NCBI GenBank assembly: GCA_964500205.1
Contig: CAZCNS010000005.1
Coordinates: 124,001 to 188,000, forward strand
From: UBA10329 sp964500205
GTDB taxonomy: Bacteria > Bacteroidota > Bacteroidia > UBA10329
DNA: 64,000 nucleotides
Reading direction: 5' to 3'
The notes under the pieces were generated by a model. It worked only from the letters and a program-made list of their open reading frames with translations, searched no databases and was not told the DNA's origin. A program made the position numbers and the translations under genes. Of the stretch, positions 16,029-24,878 are shown piece by piece; position 1 is the first letter of the stretch; every line of letters begins with the position of its first letter.

Positions 16029-18851
16029 TCAATGCGCCTCCAGCCAGTTCTCCCCGACATCCATGCTCACCACCACAGGCACTTTGAGGGGGATGGCGTT
16101 GACCATGTGTTCTTCCACCAAAGCCTTCAATGCGTCCAGTTCATCGCGGTGGGCATCGAACACGAGTTCGTCATGCACCTGGAGCAGGAGCTTGGAGCGG
16201 AGCTGCTGCTGCCGCATGGCGTTGTGGACGCGGATCATGGCCACCTTGATCATGTCGGCCGCTGAGCCTTGAATGGGCGCGTTGATGGCGTTGCGCTCGG
16301 CAAAGCCTCTCACCGTCTGGTTGGCGCTGTTGATGTCGCGCAGGTAGCGTCTGCGGCCAAGGACGGTCTCCACATAGCCGCGCTCCTTGGCCTGCGCGAT
16401 GGCGTTGTCCATGTAGGTCTTGATGCCCGCGTACTGCTCGAAATAGCTCTTGATGATCTCACCTGCCTCGGTGCGCGAGATGTTGAGGTTCTCGGCCAGT
16501 CCGAAGGCGCTCTGGCCGTAGATGATGCCGAAGTTGACGGCCTTGGCCTTGCTGCGCTGGTCGCGGGTCACATCGGCCAGCGGCACCCCGAACACGCGGG
16601 CGGCCGTGGCTGCATGGATGTCGAGGTTCTGCGCGAAGGCCTCCATCATGCCCGCGTCACCGCTCAGCGATGCGATGACCCGCAGCTCTATCTGCGAGTA
16701 GTCGGCCGCGAGGAGCACGTGGTCCGCATCCCTCGGCACGAACGCCTTGCGGATGGCCCTGCCCCGCTCGGTGCGGATAGGGATGTTCTGCAGATTCGGG
16801 TTGTTGCTGCTGAGGCGGCCCGTGGCGGCCACCGCCTGGTTGAAGCTCGTGTGGATGCGGCCCGTGCGCGGATGCACCAGCTCGGGCAGGGCATCCACGT
16901 AGGTCGATTTCAGCTTCTGGAGACCACGGTATTCGAGGATGGCGGGCACGATAGGGTGCTTGTCCACCAGCTTGCTCAGCACGTCCTCGCTGGTGCTGTA
17001 CTGCTTGGTCTTGCCCGTCTTCTTGGCGTTGGTGTCGATTTTCAGATGGTCGAACAGGATCTCGCCCAACTGTTTGGGGCTGTTGAGGTTGAAGGCCACA
17101 CCCGCATGACCGTTGATCTCATCGCTAAGGCGCAGCAGGTCGGTGTCCAGCTCCTTGCTCATGCCCTCCAGCACCGACACATCGAGGCGGATACCCTCCA
17201 TCTCCATCGCGCCCAGCACGGGTACCAGCGGCATCTCCACCTCCTCGAAGAGCTTTTTCGCCCCGTGCTCCTCCAGTTGCGGAGCGAATGTCTCGTAGAG
17301 TTGCAGCGTGATGTCGGCATCCTCGCCCGCATACTCGGTCGCCTTGTCCAGAGGCACATCTCGCATGGTGCCCTGCCCCTTGCCCTTCTTGCCTATCAGT
17401 TCCTCGATCTTCACGGGCGAATAGCCGAGGTAGGTCTCCGAGAGCAGGTCCATGCCGTGGCGCATGTCGGGCTGAATGAGGTAGTGGGCCAGCATGGTGT
17501 CGAAACAGGTGGCGGTGACCTCCAAGCCATACTCCCGCAGCACGCACCAGTCGTATTTCAGGTTCTGCGCCACGAGCAGTTTCTTCTTGTCAGAAAGAAT
17601 GGGCTGAAACTCAGCGCAGACCTTCACCGCTTCCTCTTTTTTCTCAGGAATGAAGACATAGAATGCCTTGCCCTTCTCGGTACTGAACGCGATGCCCAGC
17701 AGCTCGGCATCGAGCGGGTCGAGGGCCGTGGTCTCGGTGTCGAAGCAGATGACGGGGCTTTTCTCCAGATGGGCGATGAGCTCCTTGCGCTTCTCGGCCG
17801 TGTCGATGAGGCGGTAGTCGTGCGGCTCGGTGCCGATGGTGCGGTAGCCCGAATTACCGTCTGCGGTCTCCACGGGTGTTCCTGATTCCGCGAAGAGGTC
17901 CATCTGGTCGGGGTTGACGGGCTTCTTTGGTGCTGATGGCGCGGGCTGCACAGCCACTTCCTGTCCCAGCACCCTGCGGGCAATGGTGCGGAATTCCAGC
18001 TCCGCGAACAGTTCGGTCAGCAGCTCCTTGTCAGGCTCCTCCATGATGAGTTTCTCCTCATCAAAATCGACAGGAACAGCAAGGTCGATGGTGGCCAACC
18101 GCTTGGAGAGGAACGCCTGCTCCTTGAAATTCTCCACGTTCTCCTTCAGTTTACCCTTCAATTCATCCGTCCTTTCATACATCTCCTCCATTGACCCGAA
18201 CTGCTGGATGAGTTTGATGGCCGTCTTCTCGCCCACACCGGGGATGCCTGGGATGTTGTCCACCGCATCGCCCCACATGCCCAGGATGTCAATGAGCTGC
18301 TCGGTGCGCTTGATGCCGTACTTGTCGCATATCTCCTTGGGGCCCAGCACCTCCACCCCATTGCCGCTGCGCGAGGGCTTGTACATGAGGATTTTGTCGG
18401 TGACGAGCTGGCCGTAGTCCTTGTCGGGCGTCACCATGTAGGTGGTGTAGCCGTGCTGCTCGGCCCGCTTGGCGAGGGTGCCGATGAGGTCATCCGCCTC
18501 ATAGCCTTCCAGCCCTATCACCGGAATGCGGAAGCCTTCGATGAGCCTTTTGATATAAGGGATGCTGGCGCGGAGGTCATCGGGCATCTCCTGACGGTTA
18601 GCCTTGTATGCTGCGAATTCCTGTACGCGCAAAGTCTCGCCAGGCATGTCGAACGCCACCGCGATGTGTGAGGGTTTCTCCTTCTCCAAAAGGTCAAGCA
18701 GCGTGATGGTGAAGCCGAAGATGGCCGAGGTGTTCAGCCCTTTGGAATTGACCATCGGCTTGGCACCGAAGGCAAAGAATGCGCGGTAGATAAGCGCAAA
18801 GGCATCGAGCAGGAAGAGGCGCTTGTCCTCGGAGGGGTGTTGCTGGGTCAT
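16029..18851 (-). CDS. polA: DNA polymerase I
   Basis: A 940-residue DNA polymerase I for Okazaki fragment maturation and repair. The N-terminal 5'-3' exonuclease (about 1-300) begins LFLLDAFALIYRAFFAF and includes GYEADDLIGTLA and GDAVDNIPGIPGVGEKTA. The middle 3'-5' exonuclease keeps its metal ligands (FDTETT, QNLKYDW, YAGEDADITLQLYE), so proofreading is expected. The polymerase domain has DYSQIELRVIASLSGD, RSKAKAVNFGIIYGQSAFGL and LLLQVHDELVFD. The start at 18851 is supported by TATTTTCG four bases upstream. A diverged second copy of its tail lies at 15645-15683. Confidence 0.97.
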   Translation of the reverse strand: MTQQHPSEDKRLFLLDAFALIYRAFFAFGAKPMVNSKGLNTSAIFGFTITLLDLLEKEKPSHIAVAFDMPGETLRVQEFAAYKANRQEMPDDLRASIPYIKRLIEGFRIPVIGLEGYEADDLIGTLAKRAEQHGYTTYMVTPDKDYGQLVTDKILMYKPSRSGNGVEVLGPKEICDKYGIKRTEQLIDILGMWGDAVDNIPGIPGVGEKTAIKLIQQFGSMEEMYERTDELKGKLKENVENFKEQAFLSKRLATIDLAVPVDFDEEKLIMEEPDKELLTELFAELEFRTIARRVLGQEVAVQPAPSAPKKPVNPDQMDLFAESGTPVETADGNSGYRTIGTEPHDYRLIDTAEKRKELIAHLEKSPVICFDTETTALDPLDAELLGIAFSTEKGKAFYVFIPEKKEEAVKVCAEFQPILSDKKKLLVAQNLKYDWCVLREYGLEVTATCFDTMLAHYLIQPDMRHGMDLLSETYLGYSPVKIEELIGKKGKGQGTMRDVPLDKATEYAGEDADITLQLYETFAPQLEEHGAKKLFEEVEMPLVPVLGAMEMEGIRLDVSVLEGMSKELDTDLLRLSDEINGHAGVAFNLNSPKQLGEILFDHLKIDTNAKKTGKTKQYSTSEDVLSKLVDKHPIVPAILEYRGLQKLKSTYVDALPELVHPRTGRIHTSFNQAVAATGRLSSNNPNLQNIPIRTERGRAIRKAFVPRDADHVLLAADYSQIELRVIASLSGDAGMMEAFAQNLDIHAATAARVFGVPLADVTRDQRSKAKAVNFGIIYGQSAFGLAENLNISRTEAGEIIKSYFEQYAGIKTYMDNAIAQAKERGYVETVLGRRRYLRDINSANQTVRGFAERNAINAPIQGSAADMIKVAMIRVHNAMRQQQLRSKLLLQVHDELVFDAHRDELDALKALVEEHMVNAIPLKVPVVVSMDVGENWLEAH

Positions 18852-18855
18852 AGGG

Positions 18856-18863
18856 CGAAAATA
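18856..18863 (-). promoter_or_regulatory. Candidate -7 promoter box TATTTTCG
   Basis: A TAnnTTYG box four bases before the polA start codon; transcription from it would give an almost leaderless polA mRNA. Confidence 0.4.
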
Positions 18864-18970
18864 AGGCTGCGTTCTTGGCTGTTTTCATCGAAGGTTGAAC
18901 AATGGCCCGTTACTGATATTTAACAAATTGACAATCATCAATCCTAACGAAGGTTGCCCTTTTGTTGCTG

Positions 18971-18978
18971 TACCTTTA
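18971..18978 (+). promoter_or_regulatory. Candidate -7 promoter box TACCTTTA
   Basis: One base from TAnnTTTG, 16 bases before the metallo-beta-lactamase hydrolase start, in the 143-base gap shared with the divergent polA. Confidence 0.35.
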
Positions 18979-18994
18979 AGCCCCACGATTCAAC

Positions 18995-19630
18995 ATGAAC
19001 CTGAAGTCATTTCCATTCAACCCTTTCCAAGAGAACACCTACGTGGTGTGGGACAAGGAGGGTCACTGTGCCATCATCGACCCCGGATGTTATGAGCAGC
19101 ACGAGCGCGATGAACTGATTGCCTTCATCGAATCTCAGAACCTGAAACCCATCAAGTTACTGAACACCCACTGCCACGTGGATCATGTGCTCGGCAACCT
19201 TTTCATTTCCGAGAAATATGCGCTTGGCCTTGAAATGCACCGCGATGACCTGCCGGTACTGCAAGCGGTGCCTTCATACGCCCGCAACTGGGGCTTCGAA
19301 ACAGGCGAAATGGTTACCCCGGCCGTTTTCCTCAAAGAAGGTGAAACCGTTTCTGTGGGTGATCTGACCTTCGAAATACTGCATGTGCCCGGCCATTCGC
19401 CCGGAAGCATTTGTTTCTACCACAGGCCGAGTGCGCAAGTGATCGCGGGCGATGCCCTTTTCTACGGAAGCATAGGCCGCACCGACCTGCCTGGCGGTAA
19501 CCACGCCCAACTCATCAATGCCATCAAGACCAAATTGCTCACCCTGCCCGATGAGGTGCGGGTGCATCCGGGTCACGGGCCGGCCACCACTGTGGGCTTT
19601 GAGAAACGCAACAATCCTTTTCTGCAATGA
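18995..19630 (+). CDS. Metallo-beta-lactamase fold hydrolase (glyoxalase II-like)
   Basis: A 211-residue cytoplasmic zinc hydrolase of the YcbL/glyoxalase II-like group. Metal-binding motifs visible are THCHVDHVLGN (HxHxDH), HVPGHSPGSICF, AGDALFYGSIGRTDLPGG and HPGHGPATT near the end. The short C-terminus lacks the extra helical domain of true glyoxalase II, so a thiolester such as S-lactoylglutathione is possible but not certain. Its last bases overlap the start of the secreted phosphodiesterase gene by four bases (ATGA, 19627-19630), suggesting co-translation. Confidence 0.9.
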   Translation: MNLKSFPFNPFQENTYVVWDKEGHCAIIDPGCYEQHERDELIAFIESQNLKPIKLLNTHCHVDHVLGNLFISEKYALGLEMHRDDLPVLQAVPSYARNWGFETGEMVTPAVFLKEGETVSVGDLTFEILHVPGHSPGSICFYHRPSAQVIAGDALFYGSIGRTDLPGGNHAQLINAIKTKLLTLPDEVRVHPGHGPATTVGFEKRNNPFLQ

Positions 19631-20538
19631 AGACCTTCATTCTCGCCATCTGTATCACATTGTTGATGCCCGCACGCGCATCTGCCCAGACAGATGAGGC
19701 ATGGCAGGCCATAAACATCCTGAGCTGGAATATCTACATGCGCCCGGCAAGTCTTTTTTGGAACGGCCAGCTGGAACGTGCCAAACACATTGGTGCTCTA
19801 ATGAAAGATTCTGAATATGACGTGCTCGTGTTTCAGGAGGCTTTCGGCAAAAGGAGCATGAAGTTGCTGCGCGAGGCATTGGAAGGCGAGTTCCCTTACG
19901 AGATAGTGCCAGCCAATACCGGAAAGATGTTCAACAACGGACTGTGGGTACTGAGCCGCCTGCCCATCGAGAACATCTCCTCCATCTTTTTCGAAGAATG
20001 CGTTGGTGTGGACTGCGGAGCTGCCAAGGGGGCGGTATTCTTCGAAGTGACCAAGAATGGTCACAGCTACCAGATCGTGAACACGCACCTGCAATCCATG
20101 GAAGGACCGAAGGAGATCGCTGTACGCAACAGTCAGTTCGCACAGATCAAAGAGGTTATGGAAAAGAACGAGCGTCATGGCGTCCTGCAGATCGTGGCCG
20201 GAGACCTCAACACTTCTCGTAGAAACGAAGACGCTTACAAGGAGATGGTAACTATACTGAACGCTGAAGACGGAGTAGCGTGCATCCCACAGAACACTGA
20301 GCTTGCGAGTGCCGAACCCGGGACTTGGGGATGTGCTAACAATTCGCTCATTCCTGATAAACTGAAAGGGAATACCCATCTGCTCGATTATGCACTTGTC
20401 CGCATGCCGAAAGACCGAAAGAAGCCCCGTCCCTTCTGGATAGACCGAGCCATTGAGACTTTCACCTCACAGTGGTCCAAAAAACACAAGCACCTGTCAG
20501 ACCACTACGCGCTGTCTATCACCGTAGCGCATCCGTAA
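19627..20538 (+). CDS. Secreted endonuclease/exonuclease/phosphatase-family protein (sphingomyelinase-like)
   Basis: A 303-residue protein with a signal peptide (residues 1-21, ending ARASAQ). The EEP fold is marked by LSWNIYMRP, the metal-binding Glu in DVLVFQEAF, NTHLQSME, GDLNTSRRN and the terminal SDHYALSI. The overall layout, with NGLWVLSRLPI and DCGAAKGAVFFEV, is like bacterial neutral sphingomyelinases, so a phosphodiester of a lipid head group is the likely substrate, but nuclease activity is not excluded. Exported to the periplasm or outside. Start overlaps the preceding hydrolase gene by four bases. Confidence 0.83.
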   Translation: MKTFILAICITLLMPARASAQTDEAWQAINILSWNIYMRPASLFWNGQLERAKHIGALMKDSEYDVLVFQEAFGKRSMKLLREALEGEFPYEIVPANTGKMFNNGLWVLSRLPIENISSIFFEECVGVDCGAAKGAVFFEVTKNGHSYQIVNTHLQSMEGPKEIAVRNSQFAQIKEVMEKNERHGVLQIVAGDLNTSRRNEDAYKEMVTILNAEDGVACIPQNTELASAEPGTWGCANNSLIPDKLKGNTHLLDYALVRMPKDRKKPRPFWIDRAIETFTSQWSKKHKHLSDHYALSITVAHP

Positions 20539-20648
20539 GAGGATGAGCCTAACTGACCGTTGTCATAATCCAAACTGATGTCCCTCATGTGACCCGTTCT
20601 TGGTCAGGATGAATTTCGCACCCTGAACCAACCCAAAACGGAGCAATC

Positions 20649-23600
20649 ATGAGAAAAGCAATACTCCTACTCGGAACAACCTGTCTTCTATCGGCAGGCA
20701 ATGCATTGGCACAGGACTGGCAATGGGCCGTGACCCACACCACACCGCAGGATGCCTATGGCAACGGCATAGCAATCGATGCGCAGGGTAACAGCTATGC
20801 GATCGGCAGCTACTTCCAGAGCATAAACTTTGGCAGTACCGTGCTGAACAGCGCGGGCAGCAACGACATCTTCGTCACCAAGCACGATGCGGACGGCAAC
20901 CTGCTCTGGGCCGTGAGCGCAGGCGGCACCAATCAGGACCTCGGCAATGCCATAGCGGTGGATGCCGATGGCAATGTGCTCGTGACAGGCACCTTCCGCG
21001 AGACGGCCAACTTCGGTGACCAGTCCATCACCACGGGTGGCACAGGTACCTTCATCGTGAAATATGACACCGATGGCAACGCCCTTTGGGCAAGGGCGGG
21101 AACGACCACCAACTCCATCATCGGCAACGGTATTGCGACCGATGCCGCTGGCAATGTCTATGTAACGGGCTATTTCCTGTACTCTGCCGCGTTCGGCACC
21201 ACGCCCGTCACCACCAGCGGATACCGCGAACTCTTCGTGGTGAAGTACAACGCTGCGGGAGACCTGCAATGGGCAACGGTGTCTGACGGTTCCTACTTCG
21301 TGCAGACCAACGCCATCGCTGCAGACGCTGCGGGCAACACCGTCATCACAGGCTATTTCTCAGATGACCTCACCGTGGGCTCCAGCACCATGTCGGCCGT
21401 GGGCAACTACGACATCTTCGTCATCCGCCTCGATGCCGATGGCAACAAGCAGTGGGGCCGTCAGGCGGGCGGCTCGACCACCTATTTTGATGAGGGTTAC
21501 GGGGTGGCGATGGACGCGGCAGGCAACGCCTACGTGACAGGCTGCTTCGCGGGCACGTCCTCCTTCGATGATGTGACGCTGGCAGGATCGGGCCAGAACA
21601 ACCTCGACATCTTCCTTGCCAAATACGATGCCTCTGGCGATGTTATCTGGGCACGCAGTGCTGGCAGTACGGGCGATGACAGGGGCATGGACGTGTCGGT
21701 GGATGCGGCAGGCAACGCCTACCTCGCTGGCTACGTGCATGGCAATGCCGATTTCAGCGGCACACCGCTCCCTTCCATCGGAAATGCTGACATCATCGTG
21801 GCGAAGTACGCGCCCGATGGCATCTTCCAGTGGGTGCAGCAGGCGGGCGGCAACAGCGTGGATCACGCCAACGGCATCGCTGCGGACGCTACGGGCAACT
21901 GCTATGTAACGGGTTCCTTCCGCTTCGCGGCCAACTTCGGCAGCCATCAGACCAATGCGCAGGGCAGCTTGTCGGATTTCTTTGTGGCAAGACTCGGAGT
22001 CGTGGAAGCCTGCGAGGAGCCGATGATCTTGGCGCAGCCCGTTTCCATCACAGCATGCGCTGATGGAGGTGCAGCTCTTGGCGTGAGTGCCACGGGCACC
22101 GACCTGAGTTTCCAATGGATGAAAGGCACGGAAGAAGTGGGCACAGACAGCCCTTCGCTCGTGTTCAGCAGTGTTTCCGCAGAGGATGAGGGTGATTATC
22201 ATGTAATCATCACGGGCGAATGCGGTGAGGTGACCTCTGAGACGGTCAGCATCACGGTGAACGTATGCCATTTCGATTGGCAATGGGCCGTGACCCACAC
22301 CACACCGCAGGATGCCTATGGCAACGGCATAGCAATCGATGCGCAGGGTAACAGCTATGCGATCGGCAGCTACTTCCAGAGCATAAACTTTGGCAGTACC
22401 GTGCTGAACAGCGCGGGCAGCAACGACATCTTCGTCACCAAGCACGATGCGGACGGCAACCTGCTCTGGGCCGTGAGCGCAGGCGGCACCAATCAGGACC
22501 TCGGCAATGCCATAGCGGTGGATGCCGATGGCAATGTGCTCGTGACAGGCACCTTCCGCGAGACGGCCAACTTCGGTGACCAGTCCATCACCACGGGCGG
22601 AACGGGCACTTTCATCGTGAAGTATGACACCGATGGCAACGCCCTTTGGGCAAGGGCAGGCACGACCACCAACTCCATCATCGGCAACGGCATAGCGGTG
22701 GACGCCACAGGCAACGTCTATGTGACAGGCTACTTCCTCTACTCGGCCGCGTTCGGCACCACGCCCGTGACCACCACGGGCTACCGAGAACTCTTCGTGG
22801 TGAAATACAACGCTGCGGGCGACCTGCAATGGGCCACCGTATCTGACGGCTCCTACTTCGTGCAGACCAACGCCATCGCTGCCGATGCTGCGGGCAACAC
22901 GGTCATCACAGGCTATTTCTCAGATGACCTCACCGTGGGCTCCAGCACCATGTCGGCCGTGGGCAACTACGACATCTTCGTCATCCGCCTCGATGCCGAT
23001 GGCAACAAGCAGTGGGGCCGTCAGGCGGGCGGCTCGACCACCTATTTTGATGAGGGTTACGGGGTGGCGATGGACGCGGCAGGCAACGCCTACGTGACAG
23101 GCTGCTTCGCGGGCACGTCCTCCTTCGATGATGTGACGCTGGCAGGATCGGGCCAGAACAACCTCGACATCTTCCTTGCCAAATACGATGCCTCTGGCGA
23201 TGTTATCTGGGCACGCAGTGCTGGCAGTACGGGCGATGACAGGGGCATGGACGTGTCGGTGGATGCGGCAGGCAACGCCTACCTCGCTGGCTACGTGCAT
23301 GGCAATGCCGATTTCAGCGGCACACCGCTCCCTTCCATCGGAAATGCTGACATCATCGTGGCGAAGTACGCGCCCGATGGCATCTTCCAGTGGGTGCAGC
23401 AGGCGGGCGGCAACAGCGTGGATCACGCCAACGGCATCGCTGCGGACGCTACGGGCAATTGCTATGTAACGGGTTCCTTCCGCTTCACGGCCAACTTCGG
23501 CAGCCATCAGATCAATGCCCAGGGCAGCCTGTCGGATTTCTTTGTGGCGAAAGTGGGCAGCTCCATCATCACATCGGTGTTGGACATTGCATCCTCGAAT

Positions 23601-23825
23601 ACCGTCACCGTGTACCCCAATCCAACCCGCGACATGCTGTTCGTGCGCTTGGAGAACGGTGCCGCTCTGAGGGTGGAACTGTATGACATCCTCGGCAACA
23701 GGGTGCTCAGCCAAAACATCACTGACAACCGCCCCATCAAGGTGAGTCACCTTCCAGCAGGGATGTATGTCCTGCGCACGTTCGAGGGCTCTTCGATGAG
23801 TACACACAGGGTGGTAGTGCAATAA
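20649..23825 (+). CDS. Giant SBBP-repeat surface protein with type IX secretion signal
   Basis: A 1058-residue exported protein. A signal peptide (1-22) is followed by a beta-propeller-like SBBP repeat block (about 23-447, with repeated DAxGNxYxTGxF units), an Ig-like domain (about 450-540, PVSITACADGGAALGVSATG), a second nearly identical propeller block (about 543-968), and a type IX secretion C-terminal domain (about 975-1058, VTVYPNPTRDMLFVRLENG ... GMYVLRTFEG ... HRVVVQ). It should be secreted and probably anchored at the cell surface; the ligand is unknown. The two blocks are a 1560-base-offset duplication at DNA level. A hairpin terminator follows. Confidence 0.92.
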   Translation: MRKAILLLGTTCLLSAGNALAQDWQWAVTHTTPQDAYGNGIAIDAQGNSYAIGSYFQSINFGSTVLNSAGSNDIFVTKHDADGNLLWAVSAGGTNQDLGNAIAVDADGNVLVTGTFRETANFGDQSITTGGTGTFIVKYDTDGNALWARAGTTTNSIIGNGIATDAAGNVYVTGYFLYSAAFGTTPVTTSGYRELFVVKYNAAGDLQWATVSDGSYFVQTNAIAADAAGNTVITGYFSDDLTVGSSTMSAVGNYDIFVIRLDADGNKQWGRQAGGSTTYFDEGYGVAMDAAGNAYVTGCFAGTSSFDDVTLAGSGQNNLDIFLAKYDASGDVIWARSAGSTGDDRGMDVSVDAAGNAYLAGYVHGNADFSGTPLPSIGNADIIVAKYAPDGIFQWVQQAGGNSVDHANGIAADATGNCYVTGSFRFAANFGSHQTNAQGSLSDFFVARLGVVEACEEPMILAQPVSITACADGGAALGVSATGTDLSFQWMKGTEEVGTDSPSLVFSSVSAEDEGDYHVIITGECGEVTSETVSITVNVCHFDWQWAVTHTTPQDAYGNGIAIDAQGNSYAIGSYFQSINFGSTVLNSAGSNDIFVTKHDADGNLLWAVSAGGTNQDLGNAIAVDADGNVLVTGTFRETANFGDQSITTGGTGTFIVKYDTDGNALWARAGTTTNSIIGNGIAVDATGNVYVTGYFLYSAAFGTTPVTTTGYRELFVVKYNAAGDLQWATVSDGSYFVQTNAIAADAAGNTVITGYFSDDLTVGSSTMSAVGNYDIFVIRLDADGNKQWGRQAGGSTTYFDEGYGVAMDAAGNAYVTGCFAGTSSFDDVTLAGSGQNNLDIFLAKYDASGDVIWARSAGSTGDDRGMDVSVDAAGNAYLAGYVHGNADFSGTPLPSIGNADIIVAKYAPDGIFQWVQQAGGNSVDHANGIAADATGNCYVTGSFRFTANFGSHQINAQGSLSDFFVAKVGSSIITSVLDIASSNTVTVYPNPTRDMLFVRLENGAALRVELYDILGNRVLSQNITDNRPIKVSHLPAGMYVLRTFEGSSMSTHRVVVQ
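20718..21990 (+). repeat. Intragenic duplication, copy A
   Basis: It aligns without gaps to 22278-23550 at an offset of exactly 1560 bases. 20718-21037 and 21342-21898 are identical to copy B; 21038-21341 carries about 36 differences by eye count. Confidence 0.95.
22278..23550 (+). repeat. Intragenic duplication, copy B
   Basis: Second copy of the propeller-coding block, after the Ig-like segment. The divergent patch is at 22598-22901 and changes only three residues in the protein. Confidence 0.95.
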
Positions 23826-23848
23826 GGTCTTGCGTTTCGGCTATCTGA

Positions 23849-23887
23849 GGGCGATGCCTGTAAATCAGACATCGCCTTCTCTTTTTT
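23849..23887 (+). terminator. Rho-independent terminator after the SBBP gene
   Basis: A GGCGATG/CATCGCC stem with an inner CTG/CAG pairing is followed by a pyrimidine run ending in six T. It lies 24 bases after the stop codon. Confidence 0.8.
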
Positions 23888-23937
23888 GGAGATTTCTGGC
23901 TCGAATTTGGTTATTGAGCTCTTCGGCATTACTGCCA

Positions 23938-23945
23938 TAACTTCG
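23938..23945 (+). promoter_or_regulatory. Candidate promoter: TTG (23914-23916) N21 TAACTTCG
   Basis: A -7-type box with a TTG at a 21-base spacing, within the range described for Bacteroidota housekeeping promoters. It lies 27 bases before the DUF1571 gene ATG. Confidence 0.5.
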
Positions 23946-23972
23946 CCAACCTTCAAAAAACACGCTTCAACC

Positions 23973-24815
23973 ATGCGCAGAGTCATCCTCGCCCTTCTCC
24001 TCATCCTTCCATCCTTCGGACTTCTCGCTCAACAACCCGACAAGCACGACATCTTCAAGAACATGATGGCCACCATCGACAACCTGAAGACCTTGACCTT
24101 CAAGCTTGACAAATCTGAACGCATCAATGGAAAAATGGTGCCCGGGTCACAATCAGTGAAGGTGAACGTTAAACCGTTCAAAACCTACGTGCTGGTGCAT
24201 GTGCCCGACAAAGGTGCCGAAGTACTATACATAGAGGGTGAGAATGACGGGAATGCCAAGGTCAGCCCCAACAAGTTCCCTTATATGACCCTGAACCTCG
24301 ACCCCGAAGGCAGCATTCTGCGCAATAACCAGCACCACAGCGTCAGGCAACTTGGTTTCGCTTACACGGGCAAGGTGCTTAAACACGTCTATGACAGCTA
24401 CAAGGATAAGATTGAAGATTATGTAACCATCCACGGGGAAGTGACCTACGATGGCCGCATGTGCTGGAATGTGACCCTCACTAACAAGCAGTACGCCCTC
24501 AACGACTACACCGTGAAAGCCGGTGAGAACGTGATCGACATAGCGCGCAAGACCCACAGCAACGAGTATGAGCTGCTTGAGATCAACAAGCTGAACGGCT
24601 ACGACAAGGTGAAGGCAGGACAGATGATCAAGGTGCCCAACACCTACTGCAAGCGCATCGAGATGTACATCGATAAGGAGAACTTCCTGCCCATCTACCA
24701 GAAGATGTATGATGGAAACGGTCTCATTGCGGTTTATGAATACAAGGGCCTGAAAGTGAACCCAACGATCAAGCCAGAGGAATTCACCGCCACCTACAGC
24801 GGTTACAATTTTTGA
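23973..24815 (+). CDS. DUF1571 protein with inserted LysM-like domain
   Basis: A 280-residue exported protein: signal peptide 1-20 (MRRVILALLLILPSFGLLAQ), then a DUF1571-like domain (KNMMATIDNLKTLTFKLDKSERINGK, VNVKPFKTYVLVH, LNLDPEGSILRNNQHHSVRQLGF). A LysM-like segment is inserted at about residues 182-227 (YTVKAGENVIDIARKTHS ... INKLNGYDKVKAGQMIKVPN), and the DUF1571 fold resumes with IEMYIDKENFLPIYQKMYD. The LysM part suggests peptidoglycan contact in the periplasm. Its own promoter and the upstream terminator make it a separate unit. The ATG at 23973 is chosen because it starts the signal peptide. Confidence 0.82.
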   Translation: MRRVILALLLILPSFGLLAQQPDKHDIFKNMMATIDNLKTLTFKLDKSERINGKMVPGSQSVKVNVKPFKTYVLVHVPDKGAEVLYIEGENDGNAKVSPNKFPYMTLNLDPEGSILRNNQHHSVRQLGFAYTGKVLKHVYDSYKDKIEDYVTIHGEVTYDGRMCWNVTLTNKQYALNDYTVKAGENVIDIARKTHSNEYELLEINKLNGYDKVKAGQMIKVPNTYCKRIEMYIDKENFLPIYQKMYDGNGLIAVYEYKGLKVNPTIKPEEFTATYSGYNF

Positions 24816-24878
24816 TTAGCGAAGAGTTGAACTCACTTCGCCAGAGCGGAAAACATTTTTGTACTCAATCGACAAAAA

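Noticed and set aside
16269..17885. Long open frame on the plus strand inside polA (538 codons)
   Set aside because: The intact polA motifs lie on the other strand over the whole stretch; the antisense translation is a Val/His/Leu-rich shadow.
21360..22829. Long open frame on the minus strand opposite the SBBP gene (489 codons)
   Set aside because: It is a codon-bias shadow of the repeated SBBP coding sequence, is repeated in the second copy, and its translation has no domain or signal.
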